DNA from: Betaproteobacteria bacterium | Lineage (GTDB): Bacteria; Pseudomonadota; Gammaproteobacteria; Burkholderiales; Rhodocyclaceae | Length of the DNA stretch: 64,000 nt | NCBI GenBank assembly: GCA_016720065.1 | Contig: JADJXY010000002.1 | Coordinates: forward strand, 1,439,001 to 1,503,000 | Direction: 5' to 3' | In this document: positions 14,435 through 23,851 of the stretch, piece after piece | How the letters are laid out: each line of letters opens with the position of its first letter | How positions within the stretch are numbered: the first letter of the stretch is position 1 | Notes under the pieces: generated by a model | Databases searched by the model: none | Told to the model about the DNA's origin: nothing | Seen by the model: the letters and a program-made list of their open reading frames with translations, nothing else | Made by a program: the position numbers and the translations under genes

Positions 14435-16891
14435 TCATGCTTGCATCTGTGCGCAGATATCCAAATCGATCACTGCATCAGCCATGGCGGTCAGTTCCAG
14501 TGTCTGGGAAACATAGAACTCCCGCTGATAACCACCCAGACAAAGAACTGCCCGTTTCATCGCCATGAACATGCGCTTGCGCTCGGGGTCCAGCGGCCCA
14601 TCGGCTTCGTCCGAGAACAAGGCACCATAACGGCGTCCCGTGCTCTGAGCTAGGTACAGCGCCACCGCCCGGATCAGGCACTCGTTGATCCATACCCGTT
14701 CGCCACCGCTCATCAGGCCGACGCTCTTGCTTTCGCCCGAGTCGCCATCGTGCACCTGGATGTCGAAACCTTCCTTCTGTTCGCCCTTGACGGTCTCGAC
14801 CTGCGTCAGGATGGAGACCGTGAAACGGGAACCATAGGAAGCAAGCAGCAGATCGTTGGCCAGTCCCGCCAAGGCTGGTCCTGCATCGTCAATGGCCAGG
14901 GCAATTAAGCCATCATTGCTCATGCACTTGGCGAATAGGGTCCAGTTGCCCAACTCGGACTGGACATTGGTGATACGGCTCGCCACCTGTGCCTGGCGAG
15001 CTGCCAAGGCTGCTGCCTGCTGTGTCAGGAGAGCGAAGTTTTCGGCATCCCGCACGGTGCTCAGGTAATTCTGTTCGGCTGTAGCGACTGACTGCGCAGC
15101 ATCTTCCATCTTCCTGCGCGACTCGCTCAGACGCTGCTCGTCATAGCATGGAGGCAAGGCCGCCAACACCTGCTTGAGCCTGTCCAGTGTGGCGCGGTAG
15201 TGCTTGGCCTGTTGCTCGTGCTGGGCTGCAATCGCTTGCCGCGCAGTGCCGATTTGTTGGCGCTCTGCCAACTCATCCGGTGTTCCCGCCCCTTGCTGGC
15301 AGGACGACGTTTCGTCACCCAACGCCGCCAGCTCCGCCTCAATCTCGGCGAACGCGTTCTTGGCTCGTGCCTGTTCTCCCGCCTTGGCTGCCAGTAGCGC
15401 ATACCGCGAGCTTCTCGGGCCTGCCACCTCGGCACGATGTTCGGCCCACGCCAGTTTCTGGGGCGCCGCAGCAATCCCTTCGTACTGCCTGCCAAGAACC
15501 ACCAACTCCTCTTGTGCCGCTGCCTTTTGGTCTGCCAGGCGCTTGATGGCAGCCTGGGCACCAGGAACCAGTGCCTGGGCTTCCCGCGCATCCCCCAAAA
15601 GTTGGCACAGCCCCTGCAGGTCGGTACCGGCACAGGGCACCATGCCAGTAAGGCCGAAGCGCCGTGCCAATTCTTCGGCTTTGAGCGCCGCCTGCCCGGC
15701 CTCGCGCTCGATCCCCGACAATCTTTGCCGGACCAAGTGCTCGGAAGCTTTGCACTGGGTCAGGCGCTGAGCCTGCTGGCGCCAGTGGCCGACCCGAGCC
15801 AGACGCAGCGACAGGACCTGTTCAGCCATGGGTAGACGGGCCTCGGCTTGCCGTACGGTCGGAGCACTGGCCAACACCTTGAGGCATTGTTGACGCTGAT
15901 TGTGCAAAGCCAGCCGACGGTTGCGCTGCTGGGTCAGGCGTTGGGCGATACGCTGCTCCAGTCGTTCCAGGCGCTGAGACTCGCCATGCTCCTGGGCCTT
16001 CAAGGCTTCGATGGCCTCGGTGCCAGCCTGGATCACCGCGCTGCATTCGCCCTGAAGCTGCGTCCGACGCAGTTCAACACTCTGCGACTGCTCCCGTTCG
16101 GCCGCCAATTGCGCATGCTGGCTTCGGGCTGCGTCCAGGTTGGCCTGAGCCGCTTGGCGTGCCGCCAGACTCTGGGCGATGCGGCCCGCAGCGCCCTCAA
16201 GCCGTTGCAGTTCCCCGCCGATGCGTTGCGCATCATTATCTAATCCGGACTGCTCCTGCCATATCGCCGCCAGACCAAGTTTGAGTAGCCGCGCCGTTTC
16301 GGCTGCCTTCTGGCCTAGTGCCCGGATTTCCTCCTGCCCCAACAGATCAGCCAGCAGCGTCTTGATCTCGGCATTGCGATAGGCGCTCAACTGCCGTTTG
16401 CCCTGAGCGGAAAACACCGAGGTGAAGAAGGTGTCGGCATTGCCGCAGATCGCCTCAACGCAGCGGGTATAGGTCTCCACCTTGCCATCCGCAACGGTGC
16501 CATCTTCCAATACCATGGGTTTCCACGCACCATCATCAGAAAGAGCAAACAGGAATGCTTCAGTCTTGCGCCGGCCGGTGAGACGGATCACCACCTGCGA
16601 ACGGTAGGTTCGGCCAGCGTGCGACCACACTAGGTCCTTCTCGTTTTCCGGAAGGCAGACGTGATCATAATAGGAAAAGCCGCCCGGACCCGCCGTCGCC
16701 GCCCGCGATGGCATGGTGAGATAGGGGTGCATATTTTCCATCACGGTGGTCTTGCCGCGCCCGTTGGTGCCGGCAATGGCGACCAACTCGGCACCGTCGG
16801 CCAGTTGCTCGAAATCCAGGGTGAGGACATCGCGTCCCAGACCGGCGCGGATACCGCGAAAGCCTTTGAGCGTTAGTGAAAGCGGTTGCAT
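14435..16891 (-). CDS. SbcC/Rad50-like ATPase with non-canonical hook
   Basis: The 818-residue SMC-like ATPase has Walker A GTNGRGKTT (41-49), long coiled coils (200-400 and 440-640), signature LMSGGERV and Walker B LFSDEADGPLD near the C-terminus. The midpoint carries C420-x8-C429 (VPCAGTDLQGLCQLL) where SbcC/Rad50 normally has a CxxC zinc hook. It is paired with the SbcD-like gene upstream, so together they likely form an ATP-dependent end-processing nuclease for element replication or recombination. It faces the restriction cassette convergently with a 27-base gap. Confidence 0.85.
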   Translation of the reverse strand: MQPLSLTLKGFRGIRAGLGRDVLTLDFEQLADGAELVAIAGTNGRGKTTVMENMHPYLTMPSRAATAGPGGFSYYDHVCLPENEKDLVWSHAGRTYRSQVVIRLTGRRKTEAFLFALSDDGAWKPMVLEDGTVADGKVETYTRCVEAICGNADTFFTSVFSAQGKRQLSAYRNAEIKTLLADLLGQEEIRALGQKAAETARLLKLGLAAIWQEQSGLDNDAQRIGGELQRLEGAAGRIAQSLAARQAAQANLDAARSQHAQLAAEREQSQSVELRRTQLQGECSAVIQAGTEAIEALKAQEHGESQRLERLEQRIAQRLTQQRNRRLALHNQRQQCLKVLASAPTVRQAEARLPMAEQVLSLRLARVGHWRQQAQRLTQCKASEHLVRQRLSGIEREAGQAALKAEELARRFGLTGMVPCAGTDLQGLCQLLGDAREAQALVPGAQAAIKRLADQKAAAQEELVVLGRQYEGIAAAPQKLAWAEHRAEVAGPRSSRYALLAAKAGEQARAKNAFAEIEAELAALGDETSSCQQGAGTPDELAERQQIGTARQAIAAQHEQQAKHYRATLDRLKQVLAALPPCYDEQRLSESRRKMEDAAQSVATAEQNYLSTVRDAENFALLTQQAAALAARQAQVASRITNVQSELGNWTLFAKCMSNDGLIALAIDDAGPALAGLANDLLLASYGSRFTVSILTQVETVKGEQKEGFDIQVHDGDSGESKSVGLMSGGERVWINECLIRAVALYLAQSTGRRYGALFSDEADGPLDPERKRMFMAMKRAVLCLGGYQREFYVSQTLELTAMADAVIDLDICAQMQA

Positions 16892-16957
16892 GAATGGACT
16901 CCAACTAAGTCACCAGAACAGTCTGCGATACAGACAAAGATCGGCAAGCTGCTCAGG

Positions 16958-18253
16958 TCAGAACAGCGACACGGGCTCAATATCGGTCATTGGCTCGACC
17001 ATGGCGCTGCTCTCGCCACAGGGAATCTCCTGGCCCCGTAACACATGCTCGACTATGGCTTCGGGCTCCTGACCGGAAAGAGTCTGGAGGCAGGCGAGCA
17101 ACGGTTCCACCCTGGCCTCGGTTACCTGCGCCCAGACCCGCACCTTGTCGGCCAGATGTGCCAACTGCGAAATTCCTGCCGCCCTGGTTCGCACCACCGG
17201 CACGATGCGTCCCTCCAACTTGGTTTCCGCGGCGCTCTCCAGCAAGCGCTCAATTGCGCTACGGTCGACTTCATGACGGTCTTCATCGGCAACCGTCCAG
17301 CGCACGCGCACGAAGGCACCGGCGATGTCCTGTTGGGCGACGGCAGCGCGGAGCGCGTCGAGGTCTGGTTTGCCGTCGAACACAACGTCGACCGTTCGGC
17401 GTGCCGGCGTCGCCTCCAGTGCAAAGCGCGCCTGATCGGCATCGACTTCCCACACCAGAAACCCCTTTTCGCCTTCCTCGCCGTAGTGAAATCGGCCAAT
17501 GGAACCGGGATAGGCAATGCACTGCCGACCAGCCCTACCCTCCTGTTCCCAGAACTGATGCCGATGGATATGGCCGAGCATGAAGGCCTGCGCCTCGGCG
17601 GCGAACAGCGCCCCGGTGGTGAATTCATGATCGAAACCCGCCATTGGCACGTCGTGCTCGCTCAGGCAGCCGAATACGGTACCGTGCGAGACGCCGATGC
17701 TGGGCAGGCCTTGCAACCGCGCCGCCCGATTGATCGGCACAAAACCACGCAACAGGATGGCCAGATGCTCGCCAACCGCCTGTGCCGCATCCGCCGCACC
17801 GACCGCTGCGGCAACCGCCGCCTTGTTCACCGTCGGCACGCAGGAGAACAAGGCACGGGCACCGGCCGGCAGTTGATCGAAGCACCAGCCCGTCGAAACC
17901 AGCCATTGCCCCTGGGCGGTGAGTGCCACTTGTTCAATACGCTCGGCCACATGCACCGGATAGCGGCCGCCCAGCAGCTTGAAAATAGCCAGGGTGCCGG
18001 GCGGCTCATGCGAAAACGTGCCCTGCAGCATCAGCACCGGGCAATGGTCGGCCAGTCGCCGCACCTGGGCGAACAGTCGTTCGGCGGCCGGCGCATGTAA
18101 ATCCAGCGCATGGTCGGTCGCATCCCCCGACAGCACCGCTGCTTCTACCCCCAGGGCAATGGCCCGGTCGATGGCGGCGCCGAAGCAGCGATCCGCCTCC
18201 ATCCGATTTTTGGTGCCGTAGTGCAAATCAGAGAAATGCGCGATGCGGATCAT
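16958..18253 (-). CDS. SbcD/Mre11-like metallophosphoesterase
   Basis: The 431-residue protein has calcineurin-like nuclease motifs FSDLH (Asp9, His11), SGDATDH (Asp44), GTFSHEP in place of the usual GNHD, and GHIHRHQ. It should be the nuclease partner of the SbcC-like ATPase immediately downstream (66-base gap). ATG 18253 overlaps the TGA of the 440-aa gene (ATGA), so the three are probably one operon. Integrative elements often carry such a distant SbcCD pair; it is not the housekeeping enzyme. Confidence 0.83.
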   Translation of the reverse strand: MIRIAHFSDLHYGTKNRMEADRCFGAAIDRAIALGVEAAVLSGDATDHALDLHAPAAERLFAQVRRLADHCPVLMLQGTFSHEPPGTLAIFKLLGGRYPVHVAERIEQVALTAQGQWLVSTGWCFDQLPAGARALFSCVPTVNKAAVAAAVGAADAAQAVGEHLAILLRGFVPINRAARLQGLPSIGVSHGTVFGCLSEHDVPMAGFDHEFTTGALFAAEAQAFMLGHIHRHQFWEQEGRAGRQCIAYPGSIGRFHYGEEGEKGFLVWEVDADQARFALEATPARRTVDVVFDGKPDLDALRAAVAQQDIAGAFVRVRWTVADEDRHEVDRSAIERLLESAAETKLEGRIVPVVRTRAAGISQLAHLADKVRVWAQVTEARVEPLLACLQTLSGQEPEAIVEHVLRGQEIPCGESSAMVEPMTDIEPVSLF

Positions 18254-19572
18254 GCCGTTCTCCCCCGGGACACCAACTGCATTTCGCTCTCGATCTTGTC
18301 ACGGTAGCCCTGCGGATCGTTGCCGTAGCGCTCCAGTTCATTCCAGGCCTGGGCACGGCCATGTGGGTTGATCTTCCAGCCCGCTCCCCAGCGCCGGTCG
18401 GCGTAGGCCCGGTACTGCTCAGGCAGGATGTCATAAGCCAGCACCCGCGCCATCAGTTGCTCGAAACTGGGATGCCCGCTCTGGAGCAACGGCTCGTCGA
18501 CAGACGAGACATCGACCATTGGGGATGACCGGACCTCGCCCGCATCAGATTGCACTGGTTCGATCGAGGCCTCGCCCATACTGCCTTGCAGCACCTGCGT
18601 CGCCAGTTGTGCCTGCAGCAGGGCCGTCTCGGTGTCCTCGTTCTCGCGCAGCAAGGCGGTGACATCCACCGGCGCCTCGAGATCGATGATCCACTGCGGT
18701 ACGCGCACAGCCCTGCCCTGTTCGTCGATATGAGCCACCTCCATGAGTCTTTTGGTCAGGTAGAAAGGCGTGCGTTGCCGATCCAGGAAGCCAGAGATAC
18801 GTCCGCCGCGCAAAAAGCCCACCGTCTCGAACTTCTGGATCGCCGCATTCATCGCGTAAAAACTGTTGGTGTGCAGTTCAAAGGCGCTGATCGAGCGGAT
18901 GCCGGGTATGAAAAACAGAAAACGCCCGGTCAGGTTGCACTGACGCGCTTGGTATTCGCGGCAGGCCTCCGGTTCGCACAGGCCATTGTTCTCCTCGCGG
19001 ACCATTGTCTTGCGCCCACCGAAGAGACGAATCGTGCGCCGCCCCGTATCGTCCACCGGCACCGGCGCATGGCACATGCAGTGGCGCACCCGACCATCAG
19101 CCGAGTATTGCGACCAGTAGTGCTTGTCGTGCATTCCCCAGGCCGCCAACTCGTGCGGCATCACGGTCTGCCAGTAGTCGGAAGGAAATACCACGGGAAA
19201 GCGGTACAGGTGCCGCCCCTCACCCCGGTCTTCGCTGTAGGCCGCCAGAATTTGCGCAGCGATTTCAGGATTGGGGAAATCCTGGCCCCGCACCGAAAAC
19301 CACGGCACATTACGCGGTATCAATGGCGTTTTGAGGGCGGGTAGCACCTCGGTAATAGCGCGTTCGATCTGCTCGAAGGACTGGCCAGCGGCTACGCCCT
19401 GATCGTAGATGGCCTTGGCCTTGGGCTGCTCGGCGGCTTTCTTCGTCAGCACCTTGATACCGGCGCGGATTTTGCCGCCGGTCGGAATACGGGCGGGGCT
19501 TTGCCCGAGCAGGGTTGGTGTGATGCCGCCACCCGGTACGGCAACCGCTGGATGTGGGTTGAGATGGACCAT
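18250..19572 (-). CDS. zinc-ligand-rich island protein (gp3-like?)
   Basis: The 440-residue protein has a central cluster of likely metal ligands: RHCMCHAP, then CEPEACREYQARQC, followed by GRFLFFIPGIRSISAFEL. The pattern recalls recombination-directionality/gp3-like proteins and the 'hydrolase or metal-binding protein' annotation seen on integrative elements; the match is by eye only. Its C-terminal 80 residues contain a WGAGWKINPHGRAQAW motif. It heads the operon with the SbcD and SbcC homologues, which suggests a role in DNA processing or excision. Confidence 0.55.
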   Translation of the reverse strand: MVHLNPHPAVAVPGGGITPTLLGQSPARIPTGGKIRAGIKVLTKKAAEQPKAKAIYDQGVAAGQSFEQIERAITEVLPALKTPLIPRNVPWFSVRGQDFPNPEIAAQILAAYSEDRGEGRHLYRFPVVFPSDYWQTVMPHELAAWGMHDKHYWSQYSADGRVRHCMCHAPVPVDDTGRRTIRLFGGRKTMVREENNGLCEPEACREYQARQCNLTGRFLFFIPGIRSISAFELHTNSFYAMNAAIQKFETVGFLRGGRISGFLDRQRTPFYLTKRLMEVAHIDEQGRAVRVPQWIIDLEAPVDVTALLRENEDTETALLQAQLATQVLQGSMGEASIEPVQSDAGEVRSSPMVDVSSVDEPLLQSGHPSFEQLMARVLAYDILPEQYRAYADRRWGAGWKINPHGRAQAWNELERYGNDPQGYRDKIESEMQLVSRGRTA

Positions 19573-19710
19573 GACGGCGCTCCTCCATGAAAGTCGGGAT
19601 ATTTCGACAATTCATGCTCTCGCGACTTCCCTTCGTTTCAACCCCAACGGAAACACTCCCGGCAAAAGCATCCCCTTGGCCGACGGTCATCTCAGTCTTA
19701 AAATATCGCC

Positions 19711-20091
19711 ATGACCCGCTCCGAACTCATCGCCCAACTCGCCGAACGCTTTCCTCAACTGGTGCAGAAGGATGCTGAAATGGCGGTAACAGAGATTCTC
19801 GGGGCCATCCATGCGGCGCTGGTTCACGGTGACCGGATTGAGATTCGCGGGTTCGGCGTTTTCGACCTGAACCACCGCACGCCCCGCCAGGCACGTAATC
19901 CAAAAACAGGTGAACCTGTAGCGGTACCGGCAAAATGGGTTCCTGCCTTCAAGGCCGGGAAGGAATTGCGTGAACGAGTGATGGCAACAACCTCTCCTCA
20001 ACGCTTGCTAATCGACCTGCCCGGCCATGGCGCAATCACCGACACCCGTCAGCGTGAATCAGAAATGCTTTTCAAGGATGGCATCGCCTGA
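19711..20091 (+). CDS. IHF/HU-family DNA-bending protein with C-terminal extension
   Basis: Residues 1-90 are a complete IHF-beta-like fold (MTRSELIAQLAERF...GDRIEIRGFGVFDLNHRTPRQARNPKTGE, split here). The DNA-intercalating Pro lies in the beta arm (ARNPKTGEPVAVP). An unrelated 36-residue tail follows, which is longer than usual for the family. The gene reads opposite to its neighbours, and its last 43 bases overlap the convergent DUF1173 gene. Such proteins act in integration, excision and replication nucleoprotein complexes; a role in this element is inferred. Confidence 0.88.
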   Translation: MTRSELIAQLAERFPQLVQKDAEMAVTEILGAIHAALVHGDRIEIRGFGVFDLNHRTPRQARNPKTGEPVAVPAKWVPAFKAGKELRERVMATTSPQRLLIDLPGHGAITDTRQRESEMLFKDGIA

Positions 20092-21257
20092 TCTGTCGAC
20101 CATACCCAGGCCACCTCTCCCACCTTCGCAATGGCTTTCTCCTTCACCGCCCGCTCCTTGGGGTTCATGAACATGCTCAGCACATGCAGCGGCATGGGCG
20201 ATGGCCCGGTATCCAGCAGTAGCGCATTCGGAAATGGCGCGGCACTGCGGGCATCGTAGCGTAGCGGCTTGACGAAGCGACGCTGCTGAGCGACCAGGGC
20301 ATCAATCAGTGGAAGTTCATGCACACCCTCGATCGGTATCCACTGCTCGCTGGTCAACATCAGGCTTACCGAATCAATTTCGTAGGTGTGTTCACGGCGG
20401 GCACAGATCAGTGCGGCCATGACCAGCCTCACCGAGTGGTTGATGTCGGCATCGCGGGCCTCGAACAGTGGTGCGAAGACCCGTTCAATACGTTCCCAAG
20501 TACGGCCGGCGATCAGCAAGGGCGCATCCGGCATGTGACGAATCCAGACCCGGTGCCCCTGGGGTGTTGCCTCGCTGGTCTTGTATTCGCCGATGACGAT
20601 GGCCAGCGGCGTCTGGCCGTCGCGCGGACGTAACACCGCCAGTTTCTCGCGTCGGCGCTGGGCGGCTTCGACCTTGCTGTTTTCACTGAAAGGTTCGGGG
20701 ATATACAGGCGCTCGGCCAGCGGTACGCCCTTGACCGTGATTTCCTCGGCCGCCTCCAGCAGATATTTACGCAGCACTCCCTGGTTGCGCTTGCCGGCCA
20801 TGGCCGGGCTCCAGCGGTTGAAGCCGGCGCGCTCGAACAGGAAGTGCATCAAGGCACGTAGCGACATGCGCCGTCGTGGCACACCGACCTCTGCCACGTC
20901 CTGTGCTTCGCCGCGCGGCACACTTTGCCCGATCACCCGCGTCCACGGAAAATCCACGCGGAGTTCGACCCGCCCCGGCTCGGACTCAAGCACCGCTTCA
21001 CCCATCAGTTCGCCCAGGCCCGATTGCCGGGCTTCCGGCTCGTAGGAAGGACAGCCGGGATGGTGGGTGCTGCCGCTGTCCGGCATGCGCTTAACCACAA
21101 ACAGGCTGTGGCGCGCTACGTACATTTCTACCCCGCCCGGCATGCACAGACAGCGTGGCCGTTCGAGGCTGTCATGAACCTGGGCCAAAGCCTCCTGTAA
21201 CTGCGGATCATCGGCGCCAATTACGCGGCCTTTGATGGCAAAGTGCTGGGGGTCCAT
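20049..21257 (-). CDS. DUF1173-family island protein
   Basis: The 402-residue protein starts MDPQHFAIKGRVIG. Its N-terminal Cys/His-rich part (PRCLCMPGG, then HHPGCPSYEPE) looks metal-binding. Basic segments and a domain containing LYIPEPFSENSKVEAAQRRR follow. The family is known only from integrative elements and plasmids, and its function is undefined. ATG 21257 was chosen because the upstream open frame (to 21398) runs through the end of the integrase-like gene. Only 16 bases separate it from that gene. Confidence 0.7.
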   Translation of the reverse strand: MDPQHFAIKGRVIGADDPQLQEALAQVHDSLERPRCLCMPGGVEMYVARHSLFVVKRMPDSGSTHHPGCPSYEPEARQSGLGELMGEAVLESEPGRVELRVDFPWTRVIGQSVPRGEAQDVAEVGVPRRRMSLRALMHFLFERAGFNRWSPAMAGKRNQGVLRKYLLEAAEEITVKGVPLAERLYIPEPFSENSKVEAAQRRREKLAVLRPRDGQTPLAIVIGEYKTSEATPQGHRVWIRHMPDAPLLIAGRTWERIERVFAPLFEARDADINHSVRLVMAALICARREHTYEIDSVSLMLTSEQWIPIEGVHELPLIDALVAQQRRFVKPLRYDARSAAPFPNALLLDTGPSPMPLHVLSMFMNPKERAVKEKAIAKVGEVAWVWSTDQAMPSLKSISDSR

Positions 21258-21273
21258 AGTGGCCGCGCCAGAC

Positions 21274-22218
21274 TTAAACCAGTTCGTCGAGCAGTTCAGC
21301 CAGTGTCGGCTTCGGCCGGGGTAGCAGTTCCCGCACCGCGCTGCGTTCGCCGATACCCAGGATGGCACCAACCTGATCCTCGTCGGCACCTCGCTCATAC
21401 ATCCGCGACATCACTGTAAGACGTGCCGACTGGGCGCTCAGTCCCTTGAGTTCGGCGTAGCGGAACAACTTGCGATAGACCTCCAGGAGTGCCCGGCAAA
21501 CAAAGCGATTCTGCCCTGGCTCACCGTTATTTGAAGCGATTCGGTAGGGTTCGCCACAAAGCGACAGAAACAAGCGGCTATCCGCACGTAATCCTCGGTA
21601 GTAGTCTGGCGCCCCGACGCCGTGCCCGCAATCGCAGCGCTCCCGGAAATAGGCCGTTAGCGCGTCATCGAGCCGGCGACTACTGAAATAGAGTGGCCTC
21701 AATTTGCCATTGATCGCCACCTCGGCACGTAATTCCGATTCACGGCACACACTGCCGTCGGCATGCAGGTAGTCGCGGACCTGGAGCCGAGCGATTTCCA
21801 GAGGGCGCAGGCCAGTGGCAAACAGCATGTAGTAGAGGGCGAGGTCGTGCCAGGTGCGACTGGTGCGGCCCTTGATGCGCACCGCGCCCTGGGCCACTTC
21901 CGCCGCGGACAATACGCGCGCCGGGCGGGTACCAACCGGCAGCAGCGGCACGAATCCGGCCAGCGCGACCAGGATGGCCTCGCGATGCAGGCGCAGTCGG
22001 CGCACAAATGCGGCGCCTTCTTCCTTGAGACCGTCCACGCCGACTACCTGGGTGAGTTGGACGGCGACTGACTTGATGCGCCGCTCAACTGCCGTACGCG
22101 AGATACCGAAGCGCACGGCTACCGTCTCGTAGGTATCACCGCCGATGACGGCACGCAGCATCTCAACCGATTGCAATGCATTTTCGTGGTGCTTGCTGAC
22201 CTCCTGGCTGTCTTGCAT
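21274..22218 (-). CDS. integrase-like (tyrosine recombinase fold) protein, likely degenerate
   Basis: About 314 residues. A box-I-like motif ATGLRPLEIARLQV supplies one catalytic Arg, and an N-terminal helix-turn-helix segment (YETVAVRFGISRTAVERRI) precedes it. The expected HxxR and nucleophilic Tyr near the end are not evident; the equivalent region reads LSAQSARLTVMSRMYERG. It may be a non-catalytic relative used for DNA binding. GGGAG supports ATG 22218; in-frame starts also lie at 22227 and 22251. It is transcribed with DUF1173. Confidence 0.6.
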   Translation of the reverse strand: MQDSQEVSKHHENALQSVEMLRAVIGGDTYETVAVRFGISRTAVERRIKSVAVQLTQVVGVDGLKEEGAAFVRRLRLHREAILVALAGFVPLLPVGTRPARVLSAAEVAQGAVRIKGRTSRTWHDLALYYMLFATGLRPLEIARLQVRDYLHADGSVCRESELRAEVAINGKLRPLYFSSRRLDDALTAYFRERCDCGHGVGAPDYYRGLRADSRLFLSLCGEPYRIASNNGEPGQNRFVCRALLEVYRKLFRYAELKGLSAQSARLTVMSRMYERGADEDQVGAILGIGERSAVRELLPRPKPTLAELLDELV

Positions 22219-22465
22219 GACCTGCATCTCCCATCCTATGTCGACCGACATCTTTCCGAATACTCAAGCGTCGACGCACCCATTGCCAGGCGAAATCGCC
22301 GGGAAAGGTGCGGGATTTCGTCATCAGATCAAGAGCACCATGATGCTCGGTAGAGCCCCCCCTGATCGAAGACGGTATGCACGCATTGCGCAGTGGATCG
22401 GTAGCGGCCCGGTTGCGGCGCAAACGACGCCGCTACGAGCCAATCTCCCATACTTGATTCGGAAA

Positions 22466-22741
22466 TCAGACCGGTTCCCCTTGCTGCCCGATCCAGCGGC
22501 GGATATCTTCGGCACGCCAGACGGTCACGCGCTCCGAGAGTTTGACCGGATCCGGAAAAGTACGCGCCTGTATGCGCCGCCAGAGGGTCGATTTGGAAAT
22601 AGGAACGAAAGCCAGCACTTGGGGCTGACGCAGGAACCCGGTCTCGGGGAGCGTCAGGATCGCAGTCGACATGACTGGTGGAGTAGAAAGAGGGTTGGAA
22701 GTCGCCGCCGTAGCGGAGACCCTGGAACGGATTTTTGGCAC
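22466..22741 (-). CDS. AlpA-family excisionase/transcription regulator
   Basis: The 91-residue protein has an AlpA/MerR-like helix-turn-helix: FLRQPQVLAFVPISKSTLWR then FPDPVKLSERVTVWRAEDIRRWI. AlpA proteins activate or act as excisionases for integrative elements. GTG 22741 follows a GAGG site; an alternative ATG at 22672 (MSTAILTLPE) has no clear ribosome site. It is followed by the integrase-like gene on the same strand, fitting a control/excision module. Between them, 22252-22465 holds GC-rich dyads and no gene. Confidence 0.8.
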   Translation of the reverse strand: MPKIRSRVSATAATSNPLSTPPVMSTAILTLPETGFLRQPQVLAFVPISKSTLWRRIQARTFPDPVKLSERVTVWRAEDIRRWIGQQGEPV

Positions 22742-23398
22742 GATCGAACCTCGTTGCAGCTGACGCTGTTAAAGGATATGACCTGCTCTGTAGTGGCCGC
22801 GCTAGGTCAGGATGGCGCGAGCCGATAGGGAACGCTGAACTCGACGACATGCTGCGGGCGCCCCGGTCGCATAGCATGGAAAGATGAGCAAAAAATTGAA
22901 TTTCGCCCCTTGATGGCCAAGGGCGTCCGGGTCGGGAAAAAACAGCCGATCCGGCACTGAACCGCGCTGCACATGCGGCAGCGGATCGTCGGGCAACAGG
23001 CAGGTATCGACTGCGACGCCGCCACGAAAGCGGTAAAGGTGCCCGGTGCACCTGGTCGGGCTGACGGAGAACCTGACTACACAATATGGGTGCCCGTTGG
23101 CAGGCGCAAGACGCTCCAGAACCCGCCCGCCTCAAGAGTCCGTGCCGGCCAGCGATTGGAGATGGCACAGGTAGAGAACCCATTCTGGCTCGCCGAGATC
23201 AAGCTTGCGGCCGGAAAACCGGATCGCGGGCAAATCTGGCCAGAATCAAGCTTGCCTTGGCGGAAAGGGCCATGGTTTGTGCTGGCGGCATCTCACAGAA
23301 TCCCTTGAGGTGACTCAGGAAGCTTCCGTGGAGGTGTTTGAAGGGCTTCCCGCACACCATTGAGTTCCCTGTATTCCTCCCGTCGGCAGGAACATCTG
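22742..23398. other. gene-poor stretch between AlpA and XRE genes
   Basis: No frame in this 657-bp stretch has convincing coding character. Several open frames of 60-110 codons are arginine/serine-rich reading-frame shadows. GCACACCATTGAGTT (23352-23366) is nearly repeated as GCGCACCATTGAGTT at 24842-24856, just before the next leader region. The stretch may hold a decayed gene or a control region. Confidence 0.4.
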
Positions 23399-23761
23399 CT
23401 ACTTCGAGCGTTTACCCAAGTGTTCACAACAATTCCGCACTACCGACATAACGAATGCCCGATCATCGGGTCCAAGTTCGGAGATCCATGCGCCAAAGGT
23501 CGCAGCTTCGCTGGCCTCGACGGGTCCTTCTTTCGACAACAGATCGCCAGCAGAACAGCACAGCACAACCGCGAGCCTGTCTAGCGTAGGCAGCGATGGC
23601 AGATGTGCTCCGCGCTCAATGCGGGATACGGTTTCGACATCCACGCCGACCCGCTCCGCAACTGTTTCCTGTGTCCATCCCAACTGTTTGCGCCGCTTGC
23701 ATAGGTTGCCCCCAAGGTGCCTCGCCAGAGCAACGGAGTCTTTCTTCTTTACCGCCATCAT
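23399..23761 (-). CDS. XRE-family transcriptional regulator
   Basis: The 120-residue protein has a helix-turn-helix (ARHLGGNLCKRRKQLGWTQ, then ETVAERVGVDVETVSRIERG) near residues 14-55 and a helical C-terminal half. AAAGGACAAC lies just before ATG 23761. It lies alone between the AcaB-like gene and the AlpA gene on the same strand and is a plausible repressor of the element's control module. Target and ligand are not deducible. Confidence 0.82.
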   Translation of the reverse strand: MMAVKKKDSVALARHLGGNLCKRRKQLGWTQETVAERVGVDVETVSRIERGAHLPSLPTLDRLAVVLCCSAGDLLSKEGPVEASEAATFGAWISELGPDDRAFVMSVVRNCCEHLGKRSK

Positions 23762-23851
23762 GTTGTCCTTTTAATCGACAAGAATGACGGTCTCCGAAGG
23801 GTTGAAACAGGGTGTCTTATATTGCTATATGAACCTACATACTTGTTGATT

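Noticed and set aside
22329..23183. 284-codon minus-strand frame beside alpA
   Set aside because: Arg/Ser/Pro-rich and in a different frame from the clear AlpA gene it covers; no domain or start signal.
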